Positions 25,477 to 34,087 of a stretch of 64,000 nt of DNA are shown here, piece by piece (positions within the stretch are counted from its first letter, which is position 1; each line of letters starts with the position of its first letter). The position numbers and the translations under genes are program-made. The notes beneath the pieces are model-generated. The model was not told where the DNA came from and did not search any database. It saw nothing but the letters and a program-made list of their open reading frames with translations. Source of the stretch: AP-15 sp963845735 (GTDB lineage Bacteria > Pseudomonadota > Alphaproteobacteria > ATCC43930 > CGMCC-115725); NCBI GenBank assembly GCA_963845735.1, contig CAWJTR010000003.1, positions 231,504 to 295,503 on the forward strand, written 5' to 3'.

Positions 25477-26817
25477 TTAATCCGGCAGCCCGAAGACCTC
25501 CTCCGGCTGGTAGAGGCCGCGGACCGGCTGGAAGCCCAGCGAGACCAGGGGGCGCGGGCAGATCTCGGCGAAGGCGGAAGAGGTCAACAACGGGCGTGAG
25601 AGGCGCTTGGTCAGGCCCTCGATGCGCGATGCTAAGTTGACCGCCGGCCCGATCACGGTGAAGTCGAGGCGGTCGGCTGAGCCGACATTGCCGTAGATCA
25701 CCTCGCCCAAATGCAGCCCGATGCCGGCGCGCACCTCGCTCCGCGCGCTTTCCCGGCGTTCCCGATTGATCGCGGCGAGACGTTCGAGCCCTTGGGTGGC
25801 GGCGTCGAGCGCACGCAAGCTCGAAGGTGTGAAATCCTCGTCGTCGTCGGCCGGGAAGATCGCGAGCACCCCATCGCCCATGAATTTCAGGATTTCGCCT
25901 TTGTTTTCTTGGATCGGCGATCCGATCGCGTCGAAATAATCGTCGAGCAGTTCGATAACCGCATCGCCCGGCAAGCGGTCCGACAAACCAGTGAAGTTGC
26001 GCATATCGGTCATCATGATGACCGCGCGCATCCGCTCGCCCTGCGCCCGCAGGATCTGGCCGGCGAGGATGCGCCGCCCGGCCTGCGGCCCAAGATAGGT
26101 ATCGAGGAGACTGGCGCTGATCCTGCGCTCCGCGCGCGTCTCGGCGATCGCGGCCAAAGCCGGATTAATGTCCTCGAGTGCCGCGATGTCGGCGTCCCTG
26201 AACCCGTCCGGCCGCTCGGTCGCCCAGGTCACCACCGGGAAGCGGCGAAAGGTGCGGTTCAACGGCAGCGCAAAATAATCGGTCCCACCGGCCTTGCGAA
26301 TTCTCTCCAGCAGCGGGAATTCCGGAACCGGGTGGTTGAGCCGCCGGCGGAACGGCGTCCCGCGTTCGATCGTGGCCCGGATCGGGCTCAGACGATATTC
26401 GTCGGTGTCGTCAGAGCCATGCAGAATGCTGTATTGCTCGACGATCTTGCGGTCCCGCAACCAGCGCACGCCGATGCCGCGAATTTGCGGGTGCAGTACG
26501 CCCACATGATATGTAGCACGCCACAGCGGCACACCGTCGCCAAGGAGCCGCCAGCACAGCTCGTCAAATAGTTCGACTCCGCTGTCGATGTGCGGCCCTT
26601 CCACCAGCAACCAGCGCGTAATCTGTCCACCCTGGATCGGTGCGCCCAGGCCGGTATAAGCGCCCTCGGTGCGGAAAAACTCTTCCCCGCTGGTCCGGGG
26701 TGTCGGCTCGGCGGGTTCGGCGAAGGAAAGCGTCGCGGACAGTTTCGTGTCCCTTCGTCTGTTGAAAGGCGATCGGCATACGCCGTGGGAGGCAGAACCG
26801 CCGATAGATAGGCGCGC
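25477..26817 (-). CDS. Class III adenylate/guanylate cyclase with N-terminal sensor-like region
   Basis: 446 residues. The C-terminal cyclase domain (about 255-435) has the metal Asp pair (MMTDMRNFTGL and FMGDGVLAIF), the purine-selecting Lys in EILKFMGDG with the Asp/Thr of LDFTVIG (adenylate type), and the transition-state Asn/Arg of VIGPAVNLASRIE. The N-terminal 240 residues form a conserved soluble region (WRLLGDGVPLWRATYHVGVLHPQIRG) seen in rhizobial-type cyclases; no membrane segment. It should make cAMP. ATG 26817 follows from homology; the frame extends to 26859. Divergent from the GGT-like gene. Confidence 0.88.
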   Translation of the reverse strand, partial: ARLSIGGSASHGVCRSPFNRRRDTKLSATLSFAEPAEPTPRTSGEEFFRTEGAYTGLGAPIQGGQITRWLLVEGPHIDSGVELFDELCWRLLGDGVPLWRATYHVGVLHPQIRGIGVRWLRDRKIVEQYSILHGSDDTDEYRLSPIRATIERGTPFRRRLNHPVPEFPLLERIRKAGGTDYFALPLNRTFRRFPVVTWATERPDGFRDADIAALEDINPALAAIAETRAERRISASLLDTYLGPQAGRRILAGQILRAQGERMRAVIMMTDMRNFTGLSDRLPGDAVIELLDDYFDAIGSPIQENKGEILKFMGDGVLAIFPADDDEDFTPSSLRALDAATQGLERLAAINRERRESARSEVRAGIGLHLGEVIYGNVGSADRLDFTVIGPAVNLASRIEGLTKRLSRPLLTSSAFAEICPRPLVSLGFQPVRGLYQPEEVFGLPD

Positions 26818-26899
26818 CATGGACCGATTGCGATGGGCGGACGTTTCGCTGACGCGCAACGTGCTCTAACCTGAGCGAAGCGGACACGCGGAGGAAGCG

Positions 26900-28708
26900 A
26901 TGGCGGCCTTTACCACTCGACCGGAGATCCGAGGCACTTTTGGCGCCGTAGCCTCGACGCATTGGCTGGCCTCTGCGGTCGGCATGAGCATCCTGGAAAA
27001 GGGCGGAAACGCTTTTGATGCCGCGGCGGCCGCCGGTTTCACGTTGCAAGTGGTCGAGCCGCATCTGAACGGCCCGCTCGGCGAAGCGCCGATTCTGGTG
27101 TGGAACGAGGCCGGTCGCCGCTGCGACATGATCTGCGGCCAGGGAGTTGCGCCCGCTGCTGCGACCATCGGTCATTTCCGCGGGCTCGGTCTCGACCTGA
27201 TCCCCGGCACCGGGCTGCTCGCCGCCCCCGTCCCCGGCGCGTTCGGCGCCTGGATGCGGCTGCTGCGCGATTGGGGGACGCTGCCGCTCAGCGAAATCCT
27301 GGCGCCGGCGATCGGCTATGCCGAGAATGGCTACCCGGTGGTCGACCGCGTCAGCGAGTCGATCGCGGTGATGGCCGAGATGTTCCATCGCGAATGGCCG
27401 AGCTCGGCCTCGGTCTATTTGCCGCACGGTAAGCCGCCGGTACCGGGGCGGCTGTTTCGCAATCCGGCTCTCGCCGCGACCTATCGCCGGGTTCTCGCCG
27501 AAGCCGGCGCCGGGAGTCGCGAAGGCCAGATCGAGCGCGCCCGCGCCGCGTGGTATCGCGGATTTGTCGCCGAGGCGATCGATCGGTTTTGCCGGCACGA
27601 AAAGGTGCTCGATTCCTCGGGCCGGCGCCATGGCGGGCTGTTGACCGGCGATGACCTTGCGCACTGGGAGGCCCCGGTCGAGGCGCCGGTCGGCTTCGAT
27701 TACCGTGACTGGACCGTGATGAAGGGCGGGCCGTGGAGCCAGGGGCCGGTTCTGCTGCAGACCTTGGCGCTGCTTCAGGGGTTCGATCTCGACGATCTCG
27801 ATCCGCTCGGGCCGGATTTCGTCCACATCGTTGCCGAATGCTGGAAACTTGCCTTTGCCGATCGCGAGGCTTGGTACGGCGATCCCGACTTTGTCGACGT
27901 GCCGATGCGCACCTTGCTTGGTGCCGCTTACAACGATGCCCGGCGCAAACTGATCGGCGACCGCGCCTCGTTGGAGCTGTGCCCCGGGCGTCCGGACGAC
28001 CGCGTGCCGCGGATGCTGGTCGGGGGCCGCGAAGCCGCGATTTCGGGCACCGTCATCGGAGAGCCCACGATTGGCGGGATCGGCGAGCCGACGATGACCC
28101 GGCAAGGCGTCGTGGTCGGCGACACCTGCCATGTCGATGTCGTCGACCGCTGGGGCAACATGGTCTCGGCGACGCCGTCGGGTGGCTGGCTGCAAAGCTC
28201 GCCGGTCATTCCCGAGCTGGGTTTTTGCCTCGGCACGCGGATGCAGATGTTCTGGTTAGAGGAGGGGCTGCCGGCGAGCTTGATGCCCGGCAAGCGCCCA
28301 CGCAGCACCTTGTCGCCCTCGATGGCGTTCAAGGACGGTGCCCCCGCTCTCGCCTTCGGGACCCCCGGTGGCGATCAGCAGGACCAGTGGTCGGCCCTGA
28401 TGTTCGTGCACCACGTCGATCACCGCATGAATTTGCAGGAGGCGATCGAGTGCCCGGCCTTTCACACCGAGCACATGCCCAGCTCGTTCTACCCGCGCGC
28501 TGCGAAGCCGGGTCTCTTGGCGCTCGAAGGACGCTTTCCCGAAGAGACGCGCGCCTACCTCGCCCAGCGCGGCCACCGCCTGACAGTCGGCGCGCCGTGG
28601 TCGGAGGGCCGGCTGTCCGCCTGCGCCCGGGAAGAAACCCCCGAAGGGCGAGTGCTCAAGGCCGCTGCCAATCCGCGCGGTATGCAGGGCTATGCGGTCG
28701 GGCGTTAA
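26900..28708 (+). CDS. Gamma-glutamyltransferase family protein
   Basis: 602 residues of the GGT/cephalosporin acylase Ntn-hydrolase family. N-terminal ILEKGGNAFDAAAAAGF, the autoprocessing site with nucleophile Thr in VGDTCHVDVVDRWGNMVSATPSGG (GGT: TTHxSVVDxxGNAVSxT), then RPRSTLSPSMAFKDG and FGTPGGDQQ. No signal peptide, so it is cytoplasmic, unlike periplasmic GGT. Cytoplasmic relatives hydrolyse gamma-glutamyl or acylated amines. GGAGGAAGCG precedes ATG. Confidence 0.9.
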   Translation: MAAFTTRPEIRGTFGAVASTHWLASAVGMSILEKGGNAFDAAAAAGFTLQVVEPHLNGPLGEAPILVWNEAGRRCDMICGQGVAPAAATIGHFRGLGLDLIPGTGLLAAPVPGAFGAWMRLLRDWGTLPLSEILAPAIGYAENGYPVVDRVSESIAVMAEMFHREWPSSASVYLPHGKPPVPGRLFRNPALAATYRRVLAEAGAGSREGQIERARAAWYRGFVAEAIDRFCRHEKVLDSSGRRHGGLLTGDDLAHWEAPVEAPVGFDYRDWTVMKGGPWSQGPVLLQTLALLQGFDLDDLDPLGPDFVHIVAECWKLAFADREAWYGDPDFVDVPMRTLLGAAYNDARRKLIGDRASLELCPGRPDDRVPRMLVGGREAAISGTVIGEPTIGGIGEPTMTRQGVVVGDTCHVDVVDRWGNMVSATPSGGWLQSSPVIPELGFCLGTRMQMFWLEEGLPASLMPGKRPRSTLSPSMAFKDGAPALAFGTPGGDQQDQWSALMFVHHVDHRMNLQEAIECPAFHTEHMPSSFYPRAAKPGLLALEGRFPEETRAYLAQRGHRLTVGAPWSEGRLSACAREETPEGRVLKAAANPRGMQGYAVGR

Positions 28709-28821
28709 TCGGAAAAGCGAGGTTCTGGCAAGCTCTCGGGGGCAATGAATGCGGTCAAATCCGTGGGCTGCACGCCTGAGAGCTGGATCCGGCTATAGCA
28801 GCACGCCACGGCTTCAGCCGG

Positions 28822-29766
28822 TCATCCGCCAACCGTCCCCTGGGTTTCGACGTATAGCGAATAGATCGACTGGCTCGCCGCCATGAACAGGCGGTTGCGC
28901 TTGATCCCGCCGAAACAGACATTGGCGCAGCGCTCAGGCAGCATGATGCGGCCGATCAAGCTGCCGTCAGGTGCGAAGACAGCGACGCCGTCCTCGGCCT
29001 CTCCGCCGGAGAAGGCGCACCAGACATTGCCGTGGACATCGACGCGGGTGCCATCGGTGCCGCCGGGCTCGGCATTAAAAAACAGGCGCCCGTTAACGGC
29101 TCTCGTGCCGTTGTCGACAATGTCGTAGACCTGGACCGTTCGCGGTCCCAGCGCTCCCGGCGTGTCAACGACATAAAGCAATTTCTCGTCGGGAGAAAAA
29201 GCGAGACCATTCGGCCGCTTCATGTCGCCGATCGCAACCGTCATTTCGCCAGTGGCGGGATCGAGCCGGTAGACGCGCAGCGGCAATTCCCATGGTGCGG
29301 TATGGCCGAGATAATTGCCGCGCGTGCCGGCGCCGTTGTCGCTGAACCAGATCGAGCCATCGGACTTGACGGCGACGTCGTTCGGCGCGGTTAGCCGCTT
29401 GCCGTCGAAGCTGTCGGCCAGCACCGTGATCGTGCCGTCATATTCGGTGCGGGTCAGTCGTTGCGCGTCCATCTCGCAGGTCACCAGCCGGCCCTGGCGG
29501 TCGCGGGTATTGCCGTTGGCATAATGCGACGGCTTGCGGAAGAGGCTGACCGCGCCGGTCTCCTCCTCCCATTTCATGATCCGGTCGTTGGGGATGTCGC
29601 TCCACAACAAAAACCGGCCGTCGCCGAACCACACCGGGCCCTCGTTGAAGCGGCAGCCGGTCGCGATCCGCTCGATCGCGGCATTGCCGAGTACCAGCGC
29701 CGAAAAGCGCGGGTCGAGGATTTTGATGCCGGGATCGGGGTAGCGCACGATCGCCGAGTCCGTCAT
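28822..29766 (-). CDS. SMP-30/gluconolactonase family hydrolase
   Basis: 314 residues forming a six-bladed beta-propeller. Metal ligands are visible: Glu in CRFNEGPVWFGDG, Asn in LTAPNDVAVKSDGSIWFSD, and the Asn/Asp of RPNGLAFSPDEKLLYVVDT and GGTDGTRVDVHGNVW. Such enzymes open sugar lactones. GGGAGGCGGCAG before the ATG. Upstream in the same operon (17-base gap) is a D-2-hydroxyacid dehydrogenase, a logical partner for aldonate/2-keto-acid metabolism. Confidence 0.92.
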   Translation of the reverse strand: MTDSAIVRYPDPGIKILDPRFSALVLGNAAIERIATGCRFNEGPVWFGDGRFLLWSDIPNDRIMKWEEETGAVSLFRKPSHYANGNTRDRQGRLVTCEMDAQRLTRTEYDGTITVLADSFDGKRLTAPNDVAVKSDGSIWFSDNGAGTRGNYLGHTAPWELPLRVYRLDPATGEMTVAIGDMKRPNGLAFSPDEKLLYVVDTPGALGPRTVQVYDIVDNGTRAVNGRLFFNAEPGGTDGTRVDVHGNVWCAFSGGEAEDGVAVFAPDGSLIGRIMLPERCANVCFGGIKRNRLFMAASQSIYSLYVETQGTVGG

Positions 29767-29783
29767 CTGCCGCCTCCCTTGGC

Positions 29784-30830
29784 TCAGGAATTCGGGCCGC
29801 GCTCCATCGACACCGGCTGCCAGCGCTTGAGGCCGCTATCGGCAAGCACCGATGGGTTGACGCACGACATTGGCCACTTGCCCGACAGCGCCAGCGACAA
29901 TTCGAGACCCACCCGCCTCCGGCGTGCCGGATCGAACCGGGCCGTGGCCGAGGCGACATGCGCGGTCAGGATCACATTGTCCATACGCAGCAGCGGGTTG
30001 TTGCCTCCCGGAGGCTCCTGCTCGAGCACGTCGAGCCCGGCAGCGGCGATCATCCCCTCGTCGAGCGCCTTGATCAGCGCTGCCTCGTCGGTGGTCGGCC
30101 CGCGCCCGGTGCTGACATAGATCGCCGTCTTCTTCATCTGGCGGAAATGCTCTTCGCGTATCAGCCGATTGGCGCTCTCCGTCGCCGGCGTGTGCATCGA
30201 GAGGATGTCGGCGCGGGCCAGCAATTCCGCCAGGCTGACCGGTTCAACCCCGCGCTCGACCATGACGATCTCTTCGATATACGGGTCGTAGGCGATGACG
30301 TGGAGGCCAAATGGCTTGGCCCTTTCGGCGACCGCACGGGCGACGTGACCGAATGCGATAAGGCCCAGGGTCATGCCGCGAAGGCGCGGGATCTTGAGCA
30401 GCGCCGGCCGCCCCTCGGCCCAGCGCCCATCGCGGACCATCCGGTCCTGCTCGATCAGGCGGCGATGGGTCGCGAGGATCAGGGTCATCGCGTGATCAGC
30501 GACCTCTTCGATAAAGGTGTCGGGACAATTGGTGACGGGTATGCCCTTCATCGTCGCCGCGTCGACATCGACGCTGTCGACCCCGACGCTGCCCAGCGAG
30601 ATGATTTTGCAGCGCTGCAGCCCGTCGATCATCTTCTTGGTAATGCGCCGGCCCTTGGCGTAGAGCGCGTCGGCATCTTTTGCGGCCGCGACGAATTCGT
30701 CCTCGGATCCGGCCGGGACCTCATAGATTTCGGCATCGATCGGCGTCAGTGCCTCCATCTCGTAGCCATAGCCGCCGCCGGCGACCGTGAAACTTGCCCC
30801 CGCCGGTGTCGCGATCCTGAACTTGGCCAA
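29784..30830 (-). CDS. D-2-hydroxyacid dehydrogenase (C-terminal-binding-protein type)
   Basis: 348 residues. The NAD-binding site is LRGMTLGLIAFGHVARAVAERAKPFG (the usual GxGxxG is G-L-I-A-F-G-H-V, so one Gly is replaced by Ala). Catalytic Arg is in STGRGPTTDEAAL, Glu in LDVLEQEPP and His in LTAHVASAT. It reduces or oxidises a 2-keto/2-hydroxy acid. The start is TTG 30830 with GGGAGGG upstream. First gene of the pair with the SMP-30 lactonase. Confidence 0.88.
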   Translation of the reverse strand: MAKFRIATPAGASFTVAGGGYGYEMEALTPIDAEIYEVPAGSEDEFVAAAKDADALYAKGRRITKKMIDGLQRCKIISLGSVGVDSVDVDAATMKGIPVTNCPDTFIEEVADHAMTLILATHRRLIEQDRMVRDGRWAEGRPALLKIPRLRGMTLGLIAFGHVARAVAERAKPFGLHVIAYDPYIEEIVMVERGVEPVSLAELLARADILSMHTPATESANRLIREEHFRQMKKTAIYVSTGRGPTTDEAALIKALDEGMIAAAGLDVLEQEPPGGNNPLLRMDNVILTAHVASATARFDPARRRRVGLELSLALSGKWPMSCVNPSVLADSGLKRWQPVSMERGPNS

Positions 30831-30891
30831 TGCGCCCTCCCATTTTCCCGAAAACTCGTAGGCCCGATCAGACCGTTGCCGAGGCGCCTTG

Positions 30892-32028
30892 TCAATCGCC
30901 GGCGGCCGGAGCCGGAGCGGGGCGTGACAGCGGGATCAGCGACAGGGCCAGGGTAACGACGAACAAAATCGACAGCCCGCCCATGACCCCGACCAGGCGA
31001 TTGAAGCCGGGGGCGATCGTATCCGGCGGGCCCTGCCCCTGAAGCATGCTCATCAGATACGCAAACATTGCTTGCGTTCCGATATAGCTGATTCCGGTTG
31101 TACCCGTCTGGATCTGCGAGCACAGCCAAATGCCGGGAGGAATCAGCGCTAACCAAAGCAAAAAATCATCCCCGATAAAGGCAAGACAGGCGAGGCCGAC
31201 GAGCGCGCCGATCAGACAACCGATGAGGCGATGCGCCGCTCGCTCGATGATGGCGCGGCTGTCGGAATGGAGAATGGCGGTCGTCGGGATCGACATGACC
31301 ATGACCACGGTGACGCCCATTGTGATCGGGCTCTCCGGAGCCAGCCACTCCGCCAGCGCCGGCATCAGCATGACGGTCAGCCCGCCGCGGCAAGCATGCA
31401 CGAGCAATGGCCCATTGCCGGGGAGCCAGCGCCTTAGCTCGTCGCCATAGCGGCGTCGCCAAAAGGCCAGTGGCGGCGGTTCCAGCAGGCTGGCCGGGGA
31501 TGCAACTCCACCAGGCGGAATCGGGCTCAGCGCGCAAACCGCTAAAGACGCCGCGGTTCCAATCATCACGTCGATGACGCGGTTGACAGCGGTGTCGAAC
31601 GCCCCTTGTGGCTGGTCGAACGACATCAGCATGATCAGGCATGCGGTCACTGTGCCGACTAGCCAGGCATAGCCGTGGCGCGAAGTCACAAAGCCGAACA
31701 AACCGATGCACGACAACAGGAAGAGGCAGAGCAAGAACGGCAGCGACTGGTAGACAAACAGTCGCAACACGACGAGCGCCGCGAGCGCACCGACGATACT
31801 GCCGGCCACCCGCATTGCGGCGCGTGAGACTGCCTCGGCCGGCGAGGCTCGGGTCACCATGAAGGCGGTGATCGCCGCCCACCAGGGCTCATCGGAATGC
31901 AACGCCAGCGCCGCGAGAACCGCCAAGGTTACGGACGCCGCGGCCTCCGCCGCCTCCAACCCGCGCCGGCCACGCCATTCGACCGAGCGCAGTTCGGTGG
32001 CGAGCGCGCCGGGAATCTCGCGCAGCAC
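30892..32028 (-). CDS. FUSC family aromatic acid exporter subunit
   Basis: 378 residues with two blocks of membrane helices (about 28-165 and 215-365), the FUSC layout: WWAAITAFMVTRAS, RVAGSIVGALAALVVLRLF, and in the second half ITMGVTVVMVMSIPTTA and RLIGCLIGALVGL. FUSC proteins such as AaeB pump aromatic carboxylates with an HlyD-type partner, encoded just upstream (10-base gap). GTG start at 32028 overlaps nothing. It is shorter than AaeB (about 650) and lacks the large cytoplasmic domain. Confidence 0.85.
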   Translation of the reverse strand: MLREIPGALATELRSVEWRGRRGLEAAEAAASVTLAVLAALALHSDEPWWAAITAFMVTRASPAEAVSRAAMRVAGSIVGALAALVVLRLFVYQSLPFLLCLFLLSCIGLFGFVTSRHGYAWLVGTVTACLIMLMSFDQPQGAFDTAVNRVIDVMIGTAASLAVCALSPIPPGGVASPASLLEPPPLAFWRRRYGDELRRWLPGNGPLLVHACRGGLTVMLMPALAEWLAPESPITMGVTVVMVMSIPTTAILHSDSRAIIERAAHRLIGCLIGALVGLACLAFIGDDFLLWLALIPPGIWLCSQIQTGTTGISYIGTQAMFAYLMSMLQGQGPPDTIAPGFNRLVGVMGGLSILFVVTLALSLIPLSRPAPAPAAGD

Positions 32029-32038
32029 CGCGGCCTGC

Positions 32039-33157
32039 TCAGTAGAACATCAGAGTGCGCGCGTCCGACCCCATGTGCAGGATGACCTCGGTATTCGGGT
32101 TCCGCAGGAGCAGGGTGACCGGAAAGCGCCGCTCGAGGCGGATCCAGTCGGTGGTCGGCTCGACATAGGGCAGCAAAGTGTTAGGGGTCTTTCGGCGGCT
32201 GATGCCTCGAGCGATGCCCTGAATTACCGCCCGATGGACATGCCAAGGGTAGGCATCGAGCCACACCCATGCGGGACGCCCGACCTGCATATGGCGGATT
32301 ACGCTTTCCTTGTAGTTTGCCAGGATCCGCCAGGCATGGGCGTCGACCAATCCGAGCAGCGGCTGATTCGCTACAGCCTGGTCGCCGATACGCAAGATCA
32401 AATTGGTAATCGTGCCGTCAGTGGGCGCCAGCACCTTAGTCTGATCCAGCTGCCATTGCAGGTAGGCGATCTCAGCGGTGATCGACTTGATCGTCGCTTC
32501 GTGCAATGCCTCCATCTGGCGCTGTTTGCCAACCGCCGTCTCGGCGCTGGCAAGTGCGGCAGCGGCTTCTTGCGCCGCGGCCGTCGCGGTGTCGAGCGCC
32601 TGACGCGACAGGAATCCCGCGGCGGCGATCGGTTGGTCGCGCTGCAGATTGTCGCTCGCGAGCCGCGCCTTTGCGGCGGCCTCGTCGCGCGCCGCCTTGG
32701 CCGATTTGACGAGGTCGTGATCGACGGCAAGCTGGGCCTCGGCTTCGCTCCGCTTGGCGACTTGCTTTGCGAGCTCCAGCCGAAAGGGTGTCGGATCGAT
32801 CTCGGCCAGCAGGGTGCCTTTGGCCACCGTCTGATTGTCGACGATCGGCACGGCGATGATGCGGCCGGTGATCTGTGGAGCGACGCCGACGAGATCAGAG
32901 GTGACGTAGGCGTCATCGGTATAGGCAAAGACGTAGCTCGACCCCCAATAGAGGCCGAACGCTAGCACCAGGCCGGCCAGCACCAGCAGCACGCGCCAAC
33001 GATAGCGTGTCGCGGCTGCTGCTTCCGGGTCGAGGACCACCTGATCCGGGATCGCGCGCAGAACCGCCGGCGAAGGTCCGGGCAGCCGCGCCTGAGCGGC
33101 GGCGCCCCCATCGCCTAGGGACGGGTTCGGATGGTTGGCGTCCGGCATCCGGCGCAC
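32039..33157 (-). CDS. HlyD/EmrA-type membrane fusion protein
   Basis: 372 residues. One N-terminal membrane anchor (about 54-75), then YTDDAYVTSDLVGVAPQITGRI (barrel-sandwich first half), a long coiled-coil of about residues 130-235 rich in Ala/Glu/Lys, the lipoyl second half VLAPTDGTITNLILRIGDQ, and a beta-barrel domain. It is the periplasmic adaptor for the downstream FUSC protein (AaeA-like). ATG 33148 (MPDANHPN) is an alternative start. Confidence 0.88.
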   Translation of the reverse strand: MRRMPDANHPNPSLGDGGAAAQARLPGPSPAVLRAIPDQVVLDPEAAAATRYRWRVLLVLAGLVLAFGLYWGSSYVFAYTDDAYVTSDLVGVAPQITGRIIAVPIVDNQTVAKGTLLAEIDPTPFRLELAKQVAKRSEAEAQLAVDHDLVKSAKAARDEAAAKARLASDNLQRDQPIAAAGFLSRQALDTATAAAQEAAAALASAETAVGKQRQMEALHEATIKSITAEIAYLQWQLDQTKVLAPTDGTITNLILRIGDQAVANQPLLGLVDAHAWRILANYKESVIRHMQVGRPAWVWLDAYPWHVHRAVIQGIARGISRRKTPNTLLPYVEPTTDWIRLERRFPVTLLLRNPNTEVILHMGSDARTLMFY

Positions 33158-33256
33158 TCAATCCAAATTATCAGTTGGCGAGGAGATGTCGCCTGTCGCG
33201 CCGGACTATAACACCGGTGCGGACCTCTTGCAGCGGTAAGGCAGAAGCTCACGAAC

Positions 33257-33673
33257 TTACGGTGCCGAACTGGGCCGTTCGTTTGTAGGATAGCGCGGCA
33301 AGTGGTCGGCGGCTTCGAACCACGCGATCCGGCTCTCGGTCCAGATATGCAGGCTCGGCTCTACCGCGGCAGGATCATCGAGCGTGGCGATCCCGACATC
33401 GATAAGACCGGGACTGTCGATCGCTTGCCAGGTCAACGGCGTGCCGCATCGGCCGCAAGAGCAGCGGATCGCCTTTGCCGAGGAGTTGTAGGCGACGGGA
33501 TCGCCCGCGGTAATGGAAAAGCCGGTGCGCGGCACCGTCAGCCATGCGACAACCGGGGCGCCATGCGCGCTTCGGCACATCTTGCAATGGCAATAGAGTG
33601 CCTCGACAGGAGTAGAGTCGATACGATAGCGTATATCGCCACACAGGCAGCCTCCGGTCAGAATCTCGTCCAT
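33257..33673 (-). CDS. GFA family (glutathione-dependent formaldehyde-activating-like) zinc protein
   Basis: About 138 residues with the Mss4-like GFA zinc fold: TGGCLCGDIRY, YCHCKMCRSAHG and IRCSCGRCGTPL provide the paired Cys ligands. Family members include GFA and CENP-V; most bacterial ones have unknown substrates. ATG 33673 (MDEILTGGC) matches the family N-terminus better than the longer 33712 form, with GGAG nearby. Confidence 0.85.
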   Translation of the reverse strand: MDEILTGGCLCGDIRYRIDSTPVEALYCHCKMCRSAHGAPVVAWLTVPRTGFSITAGDPVAYNSSAKAIRCSCGRCGTPLTWQAIDSPGLIDVGIATLDDPAAVEPSLHIWTESRIAWFEAADHLPRYPTNERPSSAP

Positions 33674-33755
33674 CCTTTCGTCTCCGCTTTGGTACCGAAA
33701 CTCACGGTGCAAGCCACGCGTTTTTCGACATAGTCGTCAACTGAAAGCCTGCCCA

Positions 33756-33917
33756 ATGACAATCGACGTTGTCGCGATCCAACCGCTCGTCGCACTGATC
33801 GCTGGCATTCTGATCTTGCTGGTGCCCCGAATACTCAATTACGTCGTCGCGATTTACCTAATTCTGATCGGTCTTATCGGGCTTTGGCCACATATACTTC
33901 TTCACGCTCCCCGTTAG
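33756..33917 (+). CDS. DUF3096 family small membrane protein
   Basis: A 53-residue gene. The sequence begins MTIDVVAIQPLVALIAGILIL, continues with VPRILNYVVAIYLI and a second hydrophobic stretch, and ends HAPR. The pattern 'LVALIAGILILxxPRxLNYIVAIYLIxxGLxGL' is the DUF3096 family: two short membrane helices with a conserved PR-x-LNY turn. Function unknown. It lies alone between two minus-strand genes. Confidence 0.82.
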   Translation: MTIDVVAIQPLVALIAGILILLVPRILNYVVAIYLILIGLIGLWPHILLHAPR

Positions 33918-34087
33918 GCCTAGCATGCGTCTGTAAAATGAGAAAGCTGATTTTCGGCTTGCTCGCCAGAAAGTTAAGCTGAAAAAAGGCCGTGAGCCGT
34001 AAATCTTGAATCCCATCCGCATCTGACGGCGCTGTGCGCGGGACGGACACCCCGCCGCGTCGGAAGACGGCGTCGCGACAGCGGTGG

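Noticed and set aside
26564..28195. Minus-strand ORF of 543 codons
   Set aside because: Antisense shadow of the GGT-like gene, whose motifs and SD are convincing on the plus strand.
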